A stretch of 64,000 bases of DNA from Crotophaga sulcirostris (Eukaryota > Chordata > Aves > Cuculiformes > Crotophagidae): assembly GCA_013397455.1 (NCBI GenBank), contig VYZB01000209.1, forward strand, positions 52,994 through 116,993, given 5' to 3'. Of the stretch, positions 32,957 through 47,000 are shown one piece after another. Under the pieces are notes generated by a model, which worked only from the letters and a program-made list of their open reading frames with translations, made no database searches and was not told where the DNA came from. Each line of letters starts with the position of its first letter. Within the stretch, counting starts at the first letter, position 1. The translations under genes were made by a program, and so were the position numbers.

Positions 32957-35900
32957 AGAAAACACAGATGGATTCGCTCCTCCATGGAAACACAGTTACA
33001 TGTGAACTGGCCACAGAGCAAAAGAGAGAATAGGTGTTAAAATAACACTGTGCTCCTCACAGTGACTCTATTCATTCCTACAGAAACAAACATACCTTGA
33101 GTGTGTACACAGCTTGCTCCACAGCTTAACCCTTTCCCTCTCACTTGGTTGACTGTAACACGCTACCTCCATCAGAGCCAGGTTTGGTTCTCCAAATGGC
33201 ATTGAAAAAACACAGTTGTAGGTTCGATGTGAGCTTTGGATTCCTAGCCTTGCCAAAAAGGAGATTTCTATGGTTCCTAAATTTACCCCTCTGCTAGACC
33301 TCTGACTGGCTTTTCCCTTTTCTCTCCCTGCTCTTTGGGAATCATGAGGCAAACGAATATTCAAAACTTCCTAATCCCTTCCTAAGCACTGCAAAATGAC
33401 TCAGAGCAGGATGCAGTAAAGCTGCTCACCGCTAAGTGCACACAAACCCGTACCTGAATAAAAATATTTACATTGTATTTTTGCACCTGTCATGACATAC
33501 AGCTAAATCCTGATCACCAGTGTCACTGTTGAATAGGCTACTTTCCTGGCATACTGGTTCCTAGTCCCAGCAAGCTCCCAGTTGGGAGTGCTGGGCTGAG
33601 GCAGTGCTAACTGGTTATATTAATTGTGGACGTTAATTGTCCATATTGGACACTGTAACATTCTGGCTTGTTAAAATTGATGTAATTTATTTTTCTCTTT
33701 AAAATAATGTAGTGGTTGTATCAAAGGATAACAAATATAGGGAAAAGTGCATTTTTATGTGCTCCATAAGAAAACAGTGTTAACAGAACGTTGTTTCAGT
33801 TGCAAGATCATGCAAGAATAATACGTAAGTAGCCAGGTCACTTGAAATCACTGGGAGCTTTTCTATGTAGTCCAACAAGATTTAGATCAAGACCAGCATA
33901 TTTCACATGTCATGTTATATACTGCAGAGAATATAGTGCATTCTAAATATTAGCCTATTGATCTCAGAAACACAGAAAGGATCAGTCACACCACATAGAA
34001 ACATCAGTTATCTCTTAATGTCTAGAGATATCCCCAAAATTCACTGGTGCTTTCATATCACTAACCTGAACTTCAGCATAATATCTGAAGAGATAATACA
34101 CTTCATACTTCTCAAGGTACTGCACAATATAAAGCTCCCTTAGCAAGAGGGGTTTCTGTCGTACAGTTAGCACTGACACATCATCTCGCTCAGTACAAAA
34201 CTCCCCACACGGATGTCACATTACATCCACCACCATCGTCTGCTCAAGACACCTGAACAGAGAGGCACAGCCCAAGCCTTCTTAGGAACTAGTGTGATGG
34301 CAAAGGAGCAGCGAGCACACATGCCATTGATAAGTTAGCATTTTTTAAGACTATCTCAAAAATTTCTGTGTGCACAGCACTGTGTTATGTTGGTGTTGGT
34401 GAGTTTAGGCTCTCTGCCGTCACCATCCTGTTCCCACTTGAATTTCTGCCACGCCAGACTTCTCTCAACTCCTGGTATCTCACAGGATTTCACTTGAAAT
34501 GGCACAGAAGCATGAAGGGCTGCTGGTCTTTAAAGATACTTAATGCTGTTACTTTATTTGGATGAATGCTCCTTGCTAGTTTATCTGTGATAAATAATTA
34601 CTTGAATTAATGATGTGGTTTTGAAGTGGTTAGGTGCCAAAGACTCCAGTCTCCTCTAAATATATACAGTCAACAGAAAATGTCTCTGGCAGTATATTTA
34701 TTAAAGAACAGGCATTTTTGTTCGTATTATGTTTCATACTTCATACTCCTTTCTGTGACTATTCCATTGTATCTGTGTGTTTACAGACAACATATAACAG
34801 TTGCTTTTGAACTACTTAGGAATTAAAGCTGAGTTTAATGTGAAATCCCAGTCTCATTTAATCTGTAACTGTCAGCTCTAATCTAAACACTCTCTGTCTC
34901 TTAAGAAAATGAAGGATTCAAACCACAGTAATTTTATAGATGGACTTTAAACTTGCTACATAACAAAAAGTCAATTAAAAGTAGATTTGTAGAATGCTAA
35001 GAAAACAACTCCCTTTCTGTGTACTCTTGTAACTCATTTGTATAACTTACGTTTGTATTGCAACTCATGCATTTTTATAGGAATTTTTATTGTAAAAATG
35101 ATTTAAAAGATTGTAGTGTTACCATTCCTGCGTGTTGCAAAAGACAAGTGCATGATGTGATGCATGCTTCAAGCTTTAGGAGGAAGAGGAGATGGGGAGG
35201 AAAGCGGTTAGACCTGATGGATTGAAGGACTGGTGACTCCAACTGAGGCACAAAACCAGCTGGTTTTTGTGTCTGTGCAAAGGTACAGGGCCAAACTAGA
35301 GCTGAAAAGCTGAGTTTTATGTTCAGTGTTTTAGTACTGTGAAAGATGATTGATCAAAAGCAAGGGACTTTGGGGTATTGAGCAAACCAATAAATAATAC
35401 TATCTGCCAGGGTCTAGGCTTAAAGCAAGTGCTTCTTTCCACCTAAGTTTCAGAGCCCCAAATCATCTCCTAATGGTAGAAGCCTACAAGTATTCTTTGA
35501 AAGAACAGGAATTTCACTTTTCTTAAAAGCTGAGCATTGCATGAGAACAGAGTGGTGAGAGCTCTTTGCTCATGGAGTTGAATTCAATCCCATTCTGGGA
35601 CTTAAACTGAAGAGCTTCTCATACTCATCAAAGCAAATGTGAGGGTAACCACACAGGGGGGACTGGTGTCCCGGCTAAGGCAACATGGACGCAATGCATG
35701 ACCGTTGCCTAAGGCTGCCTCTGACTTCTAGGTTATAACACACTTTATTCATGTGAGAGTGTCCCACAGAGGAAGTCATGGGAACTGGCCCAAATGGTTC
35801 ACAAAATTGAGTTACTTTGACCTGAAGTTTCAGTAGACATTTCTGTAAACTCAGGCTTAGCATATATTTTAGTACTATTGTTAGTAATAGTTTATCATCT

Positions 35901-37599
35901 GTACAGGTTATACCTCTGCATTGATTTTGCTTTCATGTGGAGATCTCTCCAAAGGACTCCTCATCTGGCTGGTCCACAGACCAAGATCCTGGGGCCTGTT
36001 TAAGCACAAGTGTGGCTCAAGACGGTCTTCAGGTGATCCAAACCAACGCAGTTCCCTCAAAGCTATTTTTGCTGACATCTGTTCATGTTTCATCCCTAAT
36101 AATCTCTCCTTCCTGCCCCCTCTGAACACTGTGATCTTTTACCCATGTTTACAACAGCACGCCAGTAGCTGTACCTTAAATTACTGAAGTTGGCATTCTT
36201 CTCTGCTCTCTACCCAATTATGAACTTTCTGTTCCCTGTAAGTGTCTCAGATTCAACCACAACCTTTTCCATTAGGTGGTGAGATATTATGTTTGGTGTC
36301 TGAAAATGTTCATGAGACAGGTTGAGCGCTTTCAGGCAAGTGCATGCAGAAGGGTGAAATGAGGTGTGAATCCATGCTGAAATTTGGTCTGCTGCAGCCA
36401 AGAACCACCAAATTCAGTACATAAGTCCCCCCAAAAAAAGGCATTTTCCGAGCATCGACTTGCCATTTTATAATCACTTTTCTACCTAATTACAAAAGAT
36501 TCCATAGGAAAGACTTGCAGGAGAGAATGAGAGTGTTTCATCTGTGCAAGGCACTCTGAAGAAGCCGTGTTAAGAGTGAACTCTGTGGCCTGTTCAGTCT
36601 ATTTAGCAAGCTCTGAGATGTGTAAGTACATTATCTGCAAGGCTGGTAAAGAGCGCTTAGGGAGGATTTGTGGGTCTGTGGGAAGGACAAAGAAAAATGT
36701 TTTCTAATAAATTATTCACAATCTCGCAATCCCTTTTGGGCAGGTTGTTGCTCTGTTTGCCCCAGTGCTTCGCAGCTTTTCTCTCTGCATTCTCATGCAC
36801 ATAGTTTCTCACCTCCAGAGAGCAGCAGAGATCTCAAGCAGGCTGCTGCCGCTAATGGTGGCAATTAATAACTTGTCATAATCCTAAGGATGAAAGGGAG
36901 GGCTCACCATCAGCAGTCAGGTCATGGCGCTTCTGTAAAGCAAATGAGGTGCAGGTGTTGTCCAGATTTAAGGGCTTTGCTAGACTGTCAGTACACTGCA
37001 GTGCCAAGCCATAGACAGAGTACAGCCCTACAGGTACATAACTTACTGTACTAGTTTTCATGCTCCAGGTGCACACACATTATACAGCCTTCCACCCCCC
37101 TCTACCGCTGTTCATTAGTGCTGAAGAGGAATCCTCAGAACATTTCAATAAATCATAACACAGCACAGCTAATTCCAAAGATGTACTTGCGGTTTGCCTA
37201 CACATTTGCATGTACGAGTCGGACCAGTGAAGCTTTATTTTGCATTTGTAAACAGAAATGTGTTTGGATGCGAATGTGTTATCTTTTTCTTTTAATTGAA
37301 TGCTGTAGATAAATAGCAGCTTGGCTACCTAATAGCATTGTAGGTCTGTGTTCTCTATTCAAGCTTGAGAAAATGAAACCTCATTATGCCTTTCGTTAAA
37401 CAACAAACTACAGAATCACTTATTTCTAGACAGCTCAGTTGGCTTTTCCTTTTTCCATTCCTGTGGGTCAGTTCTGCTTGAAATGAACCAAGTTTACAAA
37501 TCTCTACTGGTTTGTACACTCCTATTATGCATACTAGGTTATGCATTTGTAACTGTCACACGAGTCAGGGTGATACAGCATTCTCATCTGACCCTATTC

Positions 37600-37940
37600 A
37601 TTTAAATGGGTGCGTCTTGTTGACATTGATTCATGTTATAAGTTATATCAATGCATTATAATCCTTTTGTGTCACCCCACTGGTTATTTCTACTCAAACC
37701 TTGTGAATAAATGCTGGCAATAATGGTCAGTAGGATTTGGAGCTGATTTAAGGGATGTGGAGTCTATCTGAAGTCCCAGGTCAGTGCATTACACTTGCTT
37801 CTTCTCTGAAAGACAATTAACATGCAAAGTATTCTATTCTTATGCATTTGCATGGCAAAGCATCTACTGGCTTATTAATAATTTGGGGCTGTGCATTCCA
37901 AATGTATATTGCACTCAACTAAAGGGATAAGTAAACACGA
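37600..37940. promoter_or_regulatory. Possible conserved element with POU octamer sites
   Basis: The block carries a perfect octamer ATTTGCAT (37846-37853), a near-octamer ATGCAAAG (37822-37829), ATGCAT (37842-37847) and several TAAT words (CTTATTAATAATTTGG). POU-family factors bind the octamer. The density of such sites in unique AT-rich DNA is typical of developmental enhancers, but conservation is untested. Confidence 0.3.
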
Positions 37941-39840
37941 TTATGCATGCATGTAGGTCTCTATCAAGGTGTGGCTGATAATGTTTTAAAGCAGAACTAT
38001 TTCTCATGAAAATAGCTCCTCTTAATAGCCTCTGTCTCTTTATTGTGCTTCTTAGTGAAACATAAATCACTAATATGTTTTCCGCTGCAAACTACTCTCT
38101 TTTTCCATTGTATTCACAGATTTAGTGGCATTTCAAATAGATAAACACAAGCAACATCTATCAACACTACAAAAAGGGGGCCTTAATCAAAGCTCCAGGT
38201 CCCAGGTCTCAGCATCTCCATTTACCTTGAGATAAATCCATTGGTGTGACCACCACTGCACAGGGTGACAAATCACCCCAGTCAGCTGAGCAGTGCAAGG
38301 GCTTATTGGCCTTTCTTTAAGTGGTCTTACCCTTCAATGAAAAGGATGGTGCTTGTCAAGCAGGGCCAGATTAAAGTTAGACAAAAAGAAATGATCTGTT
38401 ATTAGAAAACTCCGATTGAGAATCACAAAACAGGAAAGAAATATGAATAAGAATTTACAGTGAGGATGCTCCCCCCACCTTTTCTCATCCTCCCCCAAGC
38501 CGAAATTAACTTTAATTACTTTCCCAGCTTAGCACATTATGAATGTCAAGACAACGAGACATTAACATTAAATAAATATGTGGTTCCAGGAATGTGCCTG
38601 TTGGAGTGCAGGAGAAGGGGAGCCTGTGCCTGCTGGGGCCTGGGTTGCTGCTGTAGCTGTGTATCACAGGAGTGCAGCCTTCAGGTGCGGCAGGGTCATG
38701 GGCTGCTTTTGCTGTAGAACTGCTGGATACTTAGCGTGGGATATGTCTGAAGAGATCCATGCCATCACCTGTTGGAGGGCACCATGCTCTGTGCATGGAT
38801 GTCTGGAAGTGTGAGGATTAGAGTTCAGAGGGAGGAGAGCGACAACTAGATGAGCAGAGTCTTAGCTGGTTGGTCAAGTGCCTGTTGGTGCCAAGGGCAG
38901 ATTGGAAAGGCTTTTGATGCTTCTGAGGCCTCATTCTGACCTTATTTACAACGATGTGACTGCAAAAATATCAAGATCTCCTATCAAGTTTGACTCTTAG
39001 TATTTTAGCTTACATAATTCCTAAAAAGAAATTTAAGGTTAAAAAAAGGTATATGCACATAAAGTAAAGCCCCCTAAAGATCATTAAATTATCTCAATTA
39101 ATAATGTGTAAATTCTTCCATCTAAGAATACCCCAAGCCTCTGCCTTGTGTTCTGGGGACCCACATAAATGTAAGATTATGTTTTGAAGTGTCCAAAAAA
39201 ACCCAACTTTTAAAAAAAGGAAATGACCAAACAGATAGCAACTGGAAACGATCAGACCAAGTGTACATGGAAAACTGAGCAAATGCTTGCCCATCCAATC
39301 AGGGTTTTTTGGCTGAAAAAAATCATAGTGAGGATATAGTGAGATGAAAAAGAAGGAAATGGTTCATATTTAGTTTTTTTCATAGGGCAAGGTTGGATGG
39401 GTGGGTGTGGGGTTTTGTTTGGAGTTTTATTTCCCTAGCATTGAGATTCATGCATTTAAAATGCACTTGGGTTCTTGTGACTTGATAGGCCACTATAGAA
39501 AGATTAATTTTCTGTAATCATTTGATTTGATAAATATCTACACAGCCCAGCATAAGTTTATTTTCTCCTTATCCTGATCCTGAAATTAGTTGCTAAGGGT
39601 ACTCAAGGGAAACGCTTCAATAGTTGTAAATAGATCCTGACAACAGACATTTAAAAGTGTAATAATGTAAAATGATTATATTTCACACCAGAACATAAAA
39701 TTGCACTGGTATGGACACACAAAGGAAGTGCATACTGCTTTCTAATATATAGTCCTGTGCGTAAACAGACATAGCATTCACAGGCAAAAATTTCAGCAAC
39801 CTATGTGTTTCATTATTTTACTTTTTTAAGACATAGACTG
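37941..39840. other. Unique noncoding DNA, no gene recognised
   Basis: Mixed AT-rich DNA with an ATGCATGCAT palindrome near 37944 and a 15-bp palindrome TGCATTTAAAATGCA at 39451-39465. The segment near 38928-38965 (CCTCATTCTGACCTTATTTA) faintly resembles the palindromic repeat family but is too short to call. A GC-richer stretch at 38590-38810 yields overlapping cysteine-rich open frames with no known domain. Confidence 0.5.
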
Positions 39841-39910
39841 TAAGATACAGAGAACTTAATGGACTTACACAAGATCACGGCAGAAGCAAGCAGCAGAGGT
39901 AGAGAAAGGA
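39841..39910 (-). repeat. MIR-like ancient SINE relic, antisense
   Basis: AGAACTTAATGGACTTACAC followed by AAGATCACGGCAGAAGCAAG and CAGCAGAGGTAG follows the reverse complement of the MIR core (GAGGTTAAGTGACTTGCCCA, AGGTCACACAGC, then GGCAGAGC). The order and spacing of the motifs support the call. The ends are lost. Confidence 0.55.
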
Positions 39911-42900
39911 CAATGTTTCCCATCTCCTTATGTGGAGAGATTACCTGTGCTATGCCAGTTTATGAAGTAATGCAAAATTAACATTTGTATTGGTACCTTA
40001 AAAGCCACATCCAGAGCCCAGTGAAACCATGGGGGCTGAAGGCCTTGGTTCATGATTACTTTACAGCAGAACTGCTTGTCTTTAGATTCATCAACAAGGC
40101 AGGCTTGTACCACAGAAATAAAGAGAGAGTGCTAGTGCTGCATCACTAGGTGCTTTCAGAAAGCCTACTGGGATATGTCAGCATGCTGTGATACGTCCCG
40201 TATGCAACAAAGCAGAGAAAGACCATATTTAAGTCTTTTAAGGTGGTAAAGGGCTTTGAAGAGGCACAGTATATCATAGAGGTTGAGAATCATTGACCAT
40301 ATTCCTTGGGTGAGGCCAGACATCAGACAAAAATGGACTGAAGCCTGTTCTTCCTTCCTGAGCAAGCTGTGCGGCAGCCCAGTTGGCCTAAGCATGCTGG
40401 GGCTGTAGGGCACCCCAGGGAGCCCTGGCCCAGCTGCGTATTCTTCAGCTGGAGGAGGAAGGTGAGCTGCAGAGGAGTGCTGCTCTGGGGCTGCTGCATG
40501 GCTCATTGCTGAGAGTGTTTGCTGTTTGAGGCAGTGACATCAAAAGGTACAACACAGGCAATTAAAAAGTACCATCTCTAAATGCCTTTCAGAGACAGTG
40601 CAGTCACACTTACTGTGGTAGTCCAGATATAACAAAATATCTATTTAAAGATACCAGTTGTGTAGATATAAAATATGAAGTAATGTTCAGAAGTTAAGGG
40701 AACATAATAATTATCTGATAAAATGTCTAATATACATAGGCATAGCCTTAAACTGCCATGGTGATTGCATAGTAATTTAATATAAATTGATTAAGTACAT
40801 TTTTACTGATGCTTAAAGACTAGTCATAGCATGGGAAATGATGTTTTGTTATCAGCTGTTACTAAATATACAGTATCTGCTGGAATAAATCCAAGTGTTA
40901 GCTTTAAGGCACATTATTTAAACGGTATGCAGCTGCTGTTTCTGCACTCCAGGTTGAACACAATTACCAAACATCTGATATTCATTGCAAAAATGGCCAT
41001 AACTGCTTATTCTTTCTCCACTGACCAAAATGTTGTGGGCAATAGTGCTGTTATGGATAGGTCTCCATCCCCCTTGATGCTGGATCGTACATATCATCGC
41101 AGTTCTCTTTCCGAACAGCAACCAGCTGTGATAGATAACTTGTAGAATAATGCATGCTCCCTGGCGAGACTCTAATACAGTCCTTGGGGTTCATCTTCAC
41201 GGTGTGAGAAAAAAACTCGGATAGTTTAGGAGTTCCAGGACTGAAGCTCTGTTGGCAAATTGCAGCCAACGTGTTCAGCTTTGGAGCGTGGCCAGGAGAG
41301 TGGGTGAGCCTTTGCATCGCCAGCCCTGCCAGTCTCACCTGGGCTCTCGTTTTCCAGGTAGGCACTAGCTGTGCCCCGTGTGTGCTCCCAGAGGTGAGTG
41401 TCCGGCTGCCAACCTGCTCTTGCAACGCTGAGGTAATTCACATGGGGAGCAGGCTGAGATTTGGATCTACATAAGTGCTAAGAAGATGAATTCTCTTTGA
41501 AAACGTGTTTGTCCCTCTGCCCGAGTCTTGCTGCAGTGGAGTGGTTTGGGAACAGCTGGCAAAACTGAGAACAGTGAGAAGGGCTTTAAATCATTAACTG
41601 AAAAAAGTGAAACTAACAAGACACAGACCAGATATATCCATTTGGCTTTCTTGGCCCTGTCTGTGAGGCTGTCTTTTGCTCAGACTGTGGTATTCAGCCA
41701 ACTGAAGTGAGTCTACAGCTCCTGCAGTGGCAGCTTGCAGTTTTGGTTCTAGAGGTGTCCAGTGTGCAGTGCTTGTCCCACAGCCGTGTCAGAAACCAGC
41801 ACATTCTGTCAACCAGAAGGGCTCAGCACACCTGGGTACAATAGAAGGGCAGAGGAGTCCCTGCTTTTAAAAGGAAAACAGTTGCTTTCACCAGTGTAAA
41901 CAGTGGAGAATCCTCACATTCCTCATTCATTAATGTAGGAAGAAATCTTTTGCCTTGTGGGGTGATTAAAGGCAACATCTCATTTGAGGCAGAGATACTG
42001 AGATACAGATCACTCCAATTTATATCTCCCAGTCTGTAAGAAAATTCTTCTTGATCTGCAAATAAGTAACCCCTGGACTAGCATTACCTGCCAGATCATT
42101 CGGTTATTTTCTGTTATGAAAATGGCATGAATATTATTAAAATGCAACTATAAATATTTATGCCATTAGAAAAAACACTACCATTGTTATTATTTTTATT
42201 ATAATACCTTAGAAGAGATGCTGGATAATTGCAAGATTCAATAGGTCACTAGAGGAAAGAGGCAAGTTTTTCTGGAGTTTTCATTTCTGAATACAAACGG
42301 CAAGTGAAAGTAAAAGGACTTCTTTTAAAGTCTGAAAAGTCACTATTTCTCTTTTAAAGAAGAGAACATATTCTCTTTTAAATCTTTAAAGATCATCTGT
42401 TCTGCAATGCCTGAAAATCATTACTGTTTCATACTGGTTTGCCAAGCAAAGAGTTCAGCCATCCATTTTTCTGCTGAACTCTTTCCATCTTAGCTCCTCT
42501 GCTGCCCTTCTCTACTTGCCTGTGGTGTTCACCCCAGATGCTCTGCGCAGCACTCGGCTGTACGGACTGCTTCCCTCTGTGCGTACAGCACCAAGCACCC
42601 TGGTACCACAGGTGGAGTTTTAAAGTACTAATAATAATTGCAAATGCTTTATTCTGAAGCACAGAGTTTGATTCAGCAGCCCTTCCTTACATGAATGTGA
42701 AGAGGGCAGAGATTTTTGCAGACATCGTCTCAAACACACACAAAACATGGGCAGATGAAGAAATGCCACTTCCATGAAAACAGTCCTGGGTTTTTGAATG
42801 ATTGAGGTGAGAATGCTGACTGGATGGAGCATGTTAGGAGTTTTTAAGTTTATGGGTAAAATAAATGTTCATCTTTATATAAAACCCAGAGAAGGCCAGT

Positions 42901-43934
42901 TTCTCTAAATGTTGACTCACTTTCACTCAGCTGCTTTAAAATGGAATTAACAATTTTTAGCAGCTATAGTAACAAAACTTAGTCAATTTGGTTTAAACAA
43001 TTGTATGAAAAACTTATTAGCATAGCCTCTGAGTCAAATCCACAGTTTTATACACCACAACATATATTGCAATTGTATAGCTTAGGCACTGTGTGAGTAA
43101 GACAAGAGTAGGCAAAAGCACACCGGTGTAGTCTGAAAGGCTCTCTGGCAAAATGCTGGGCAGAAAAACCCCAGGATGCAAAGTGATTTGATGTAAATAG
43201 ATCTTCAGCATGTCTGTACTGTGGAATTGAAGAGATGCAACACAGCACAATATTAAAGTCATAGTGATGATTATCCACTATGAAAGAAAGGTGTAAAATA
43301 AATTGGTTTGCTAACTGTGCATAATGTAACAAAATTAGTTTGGTATGTCTGCTGGAAAACCACGTTAGCAGCTGCGGTGCGTGCATTATGCAGACAGGGA
43401 GGAGCAGCCCCCACAAAATGTGCACACAGACCGTGCTGGCACTCCATGGGCTCCTGACGTGGTTGGCTTGTGCACGGCAGGCTGGTCAAGGTGTGAGTTG
43501 AGTCTGAAGGCAAGGATGAGCAAGAGGGACAGCTGTTAGAACAAACCATTCTCTGTGCAATCAGAGAAGATTTGACACACCTGGGATTAATAGCATTTCT
43601 AGAGCTTGTGATCATGGAGAAAGCTCAGTGTGTGTGAGCGAAAGACATAAAGAGAGAGATTTCTGTGGTGAATCTGGAAAGTGTAAAACTAACTATAGAG
43701 CAGTGACATACTCTGTTGGGTAAATAAATCCTGTCATAAGTAGTGCCCCATGTTTCTGTTCTCCTTCTGAATTGGAGTGTGTTTTTCCAAAAGGAGAACA
43801 ATTAAGACTTGTCTGGCTCTAAGGATCTTTTGCCAAATAAACAAATCTGAGAGCCCAGAGTCGTAAATATCCACTTGATATTTAATGTGAGTCCCCAAAG
43901 TTAGAATCCTTGGGCCTTTTTCTCTCCAGGATTC
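39911..43934. other. Unique noncoding DNA, no gene recognised
   Basis: AT-rich with GC-richer patches at 40360-40500, 41230-41420 and 43370-43500. Overlapping open frames on both strands there (for example 41051-41425 minus and 43048-43425 minus) have no domain, and the strands compete for the same DNA, as expected of chance. The text near 41938-41970 has a passing likeness to an old CR1 segment and is not annotated. Confidence 0.5.
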
Positions 43935-44016
43935 TTACATTCTTTCTCTGTGAATGGGGATTAAAATCTTACCTCTGTAACTGATGAGTCATTAATTCAT
44001 GTTTGTAAAGTGCTGT
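43935..44016 (+). repeat. MIR-like ancient SINE relic, sense
   Basis: TTTCTCTGTGAATGGGGATT followed by AAAATCTTACCTCTGTAA and, after a gap, TTCATGTTTGTAAAGTGCTG corresponds to the MIR 3' half (CTGTAAAATGGGGATAATAA, TAGTACCTACCTC, ACATGTAAAGCGCTTAG). The motif order is preserved on the plus strand. Confidence 0.55.
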
Positions 44017-44045
44017 GATCTTAAAGGTCTTTTCCAACCTTTAAT
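44017..44045 (+). repeat. CR1-like 3'-end fragment
   Basis: GATCTTAAAGGTCTTTTCCA followed by ACCTTTAATGA is close to the CR1 3' end (GATCTTTAAGGTCCCTTCCA, ACCCAAACCATTCTATGA). Only about 25 bases match and the octamer tail is not recognisable, so chance cannot be excluded. It directly follows the MIR-like segment. Confidence 0.35.
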
Positions 44046-47000
44046 GATAATTAACAGGCGGTAAAATGTTGTGTTACAAATAGGAGTATTGAGGGCAATT
44101 TCACAGATAGCCTTTGTTTTTATTTAACCTCTAAAATCCTTCTGTTTGTTAGGCCTGAATTTCAGTTTCTTCCAAATAAGGATAACTCCTGATTTTCCTC
44201 ACTCCTTAAGCACCTGTTGGCTCCTTGACTGGTGTTGAATTTTACCAGCAGGCAATTCCAACTGTAACTTAAAATCACAGAGAGGTTGTCAACAAATGCT
44301 TGAGTCCAGAATTTCTTACTCTTGCAATTTCTTTGCTACAGTATCCCACCCTAGACATGTTAACAACTGCCCTATGTAGGTCACTGCTTTTAAGTGAAGC
44401 TCTTTGCAATGCAAACAACAGAAACTTCAGGGAAATCAATACTGCTTTTAACCCAGCTATCAAAAGAGTTGTAGATATTTAGGTCATTAAATGGCAGTGG
44501 ACACAAGTAAAAACCTGTATCTCACATCATTAGCAGTAAAGATGCTGTTTAATTTTATCTGTTAAATCACACAACAGATATAAACTGCACAGGAGATTAC
44601 AGAGGTGTTGAAAACTGATGTAGCAAAAATCCAATGAGGAGGCAAAGTATAAGAATGGCCAAATTTCTGTGATCTGTGCTCAATGCAAACTTGTTTTATT
44701 GAATTTTACTTTTATATACCATATTAACATTTCATTTGCATACAGATTGCACTCCATCTTTACTCTAAAACTGCACAGTCAGCAGTCCTTTCCACAGACA
44801 ATGTGTGGTACAGCAGCGTTTTAAAATGCTCTTGTTAAATTTTAAAGCAAGATGCATCAGCTTTTGGTCAATCTGCTTTGGCAGTTATCATACACATTCA
44901 TCTTTTTCTTCATGATACAGTCATGGCTGGGGGTTTGATTTTGCTTATTCCTTTTGGGATTGTTTGAATGCTCACAAGTGAGGCATGCACATCTGAATCC
45001 ATCAACCACTCCATGCTTAGACTCCCTAGTAAATCCAGCACTCTTCACATCAGGTTTCCCTGCCTTGTTGATGCTCCTGCAATTCTAATTGTGAAAGCAG
45101 TGGCACAGGCAAAACACTGCCAGTACAGTGTTTTTTCCACAATGTTGTGTTTACTAGAGGAGGTAAACAATCCCTTATTGCTTTTACCAGTGGTAGAATT
45201 GCGTTAGAGCCAGAGAGAAAACAGACAACACTGAGCAGAATAAGATGTAAACACCTCCAGCAGAAGTCGATCTCTGCATTGTAGTAGCTGCGTATGTATG
45301 CAGCAGATTGCCATAATACAAGGTTTTCTCCATGAACGTAGATAATTCCCATAAGAATTCCCTAATATTTTTTCACCCACCAACTCTTAATTTATGAGTT
45401 CTAATAATTCCATTCTGAGGCTAAAGATATAAATACACCTACCAGACATGAGAGAACATGGCAGAAATTACAGTGTAGTATTAACAGTTGGTGTCTGCCA
45501 TACTAGAACAGAGATGGTAGTGATAATAGATAAATACAAACAGTGCATATTACTTGGCAACTGTTGGTGGTGTAACCATCCTAATGTGATTATGCAGAGG
45601 TGTTTTATGAAAACACTGGAATTTTTGGATATGATAATTAGTGCTGGCAGTTAGCAGTGCAAGCCATCCTGTCTTGTAATGTCAGAAAATGGGAAAAGCG
45701 AATAATATGAACATGTTAAGAATATGGAAGTTTCAGAGCTGCAACCCCAAAATCCGAGTCTGTGGAGGCTCAGTTCGGCCTTGCACTTAGCAAGTAGTGT
45801 ATTGTTATGCATATAACGTATAGTTATGCTAAGAACACAGAGTTCTTGGCTGCAAGCTGTGCTATTGTCCTTACAATGGCATCAGTGTTTGACTTCTAGG
45901 ATAACAAACCACCTGCTAATGGTAGCACCTAGGAGCCATGGAGATGGTTTATACCTTTTGCCACTGTTCAAGCAGTGAGAGTGCTGAGGTTTGCAAAGAT
46001 AACAATTATTGGTTCAGGTGATGATTCTTTCATCAGCAGGCCCAATAGAAAGATAGAGGCTGGATTGTTAACCATCAGAATTCAGAACTGGGCTAAGTAA
46101 AAACATTCTTATGAGTGGAACAAATGTGTCCAAACATTTGGTCTTAATTCAGCTTTGAAAATAAATACCAAAAATGACAAACTGGCAAGATTGCAGAAAT
46201 GTGACAGATTGTAACTCTGAATTGCTGATTATTTACAAATATCTAAATGTATATGGTATATAATTTATATACTTTAGTATTTGTCTTCCAGAGGCAGAGT
46301 AGAAGTACAGCACTTAATAGTACGAACTGCTTCTTAGCTGGGAATCTCAAATATTAGTGAAGCAACTCTCTTTGTATTCTCAGATTCCTACCTGCAGAGT
46401 TAGTGGAAACCAGCTAGTAAAACTCTCAACACAAATCTCTACCCAAATTGTCCCTGATGTCACTGCAGTTATTAGAACACCCCATCACAGTGTACATTCC
46501 TCTCAGCTGAGCCTGTGTTTACTCCACATTACATTCGTGCAGACAGCAATGTGCTCCCTTCCTTTAAACTTGTATTAGAGAGAGCACCATCAGCTGCTTG
46601 GTTTTGACACAGCTAGGATTTCAGTTCCGATCTGCTGAATATTAACCTCATGTTTGCATGGTTGCATGGAGCCTTTCCCTTTTTCCCAAGATCTTAATCT
46701 TGTCACGTTATGTCCCCTGACTGCCAATTTCAGTGATGGCCAGTGGGATCTGGTTTGCATCTGGCCTGCTTGTGCTGCTGAGAAACATCTCATTCTGAAA
46801 CAACTTTCATCATTGTTGGAGCAAAGGAAAACAATCTGACCCAAAGTTAAAGCGTATTCTAAAAATACTTCCCTTTGCTAAAAAATGAAAATTCTTCAAA
46901 CTTAAATTTCTTGGCTAATCTTGTTCTGTACTTTGTTCCTGTTTGTGTGCAAGCTTCATTCTGAGAAGAGGCAGAATGACCTCCAGGAAAGAGCAGGATA

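Larger units (their letters stand above)
29909..37599. other. Unique noncoding DNA, no gene recognised
   Basis: Mostly AT-rich single-copy DNA. It includes a C-run at 31021-31039, the polypyrimidine tract at 31840-32115, a double E-box at 32945-32956 and a conserved-looking block near 30580-30850 (GGTGATGATGATGAGGCAAT, TTATAATGATCAGTGATATA). The 128-codon minus frame at 31345-31731 and the 110-codon minus frame at 29994-30326 carry no domain or splice support. Confidence 0.55.

Noticed and set aside
43048..43615. Overlapping minus-strand frames considered as a retroviral or retrogene remnant
   Set aside because: I see no conserved polymerase, protease or envelope signature and no long terminal repeat nearby.
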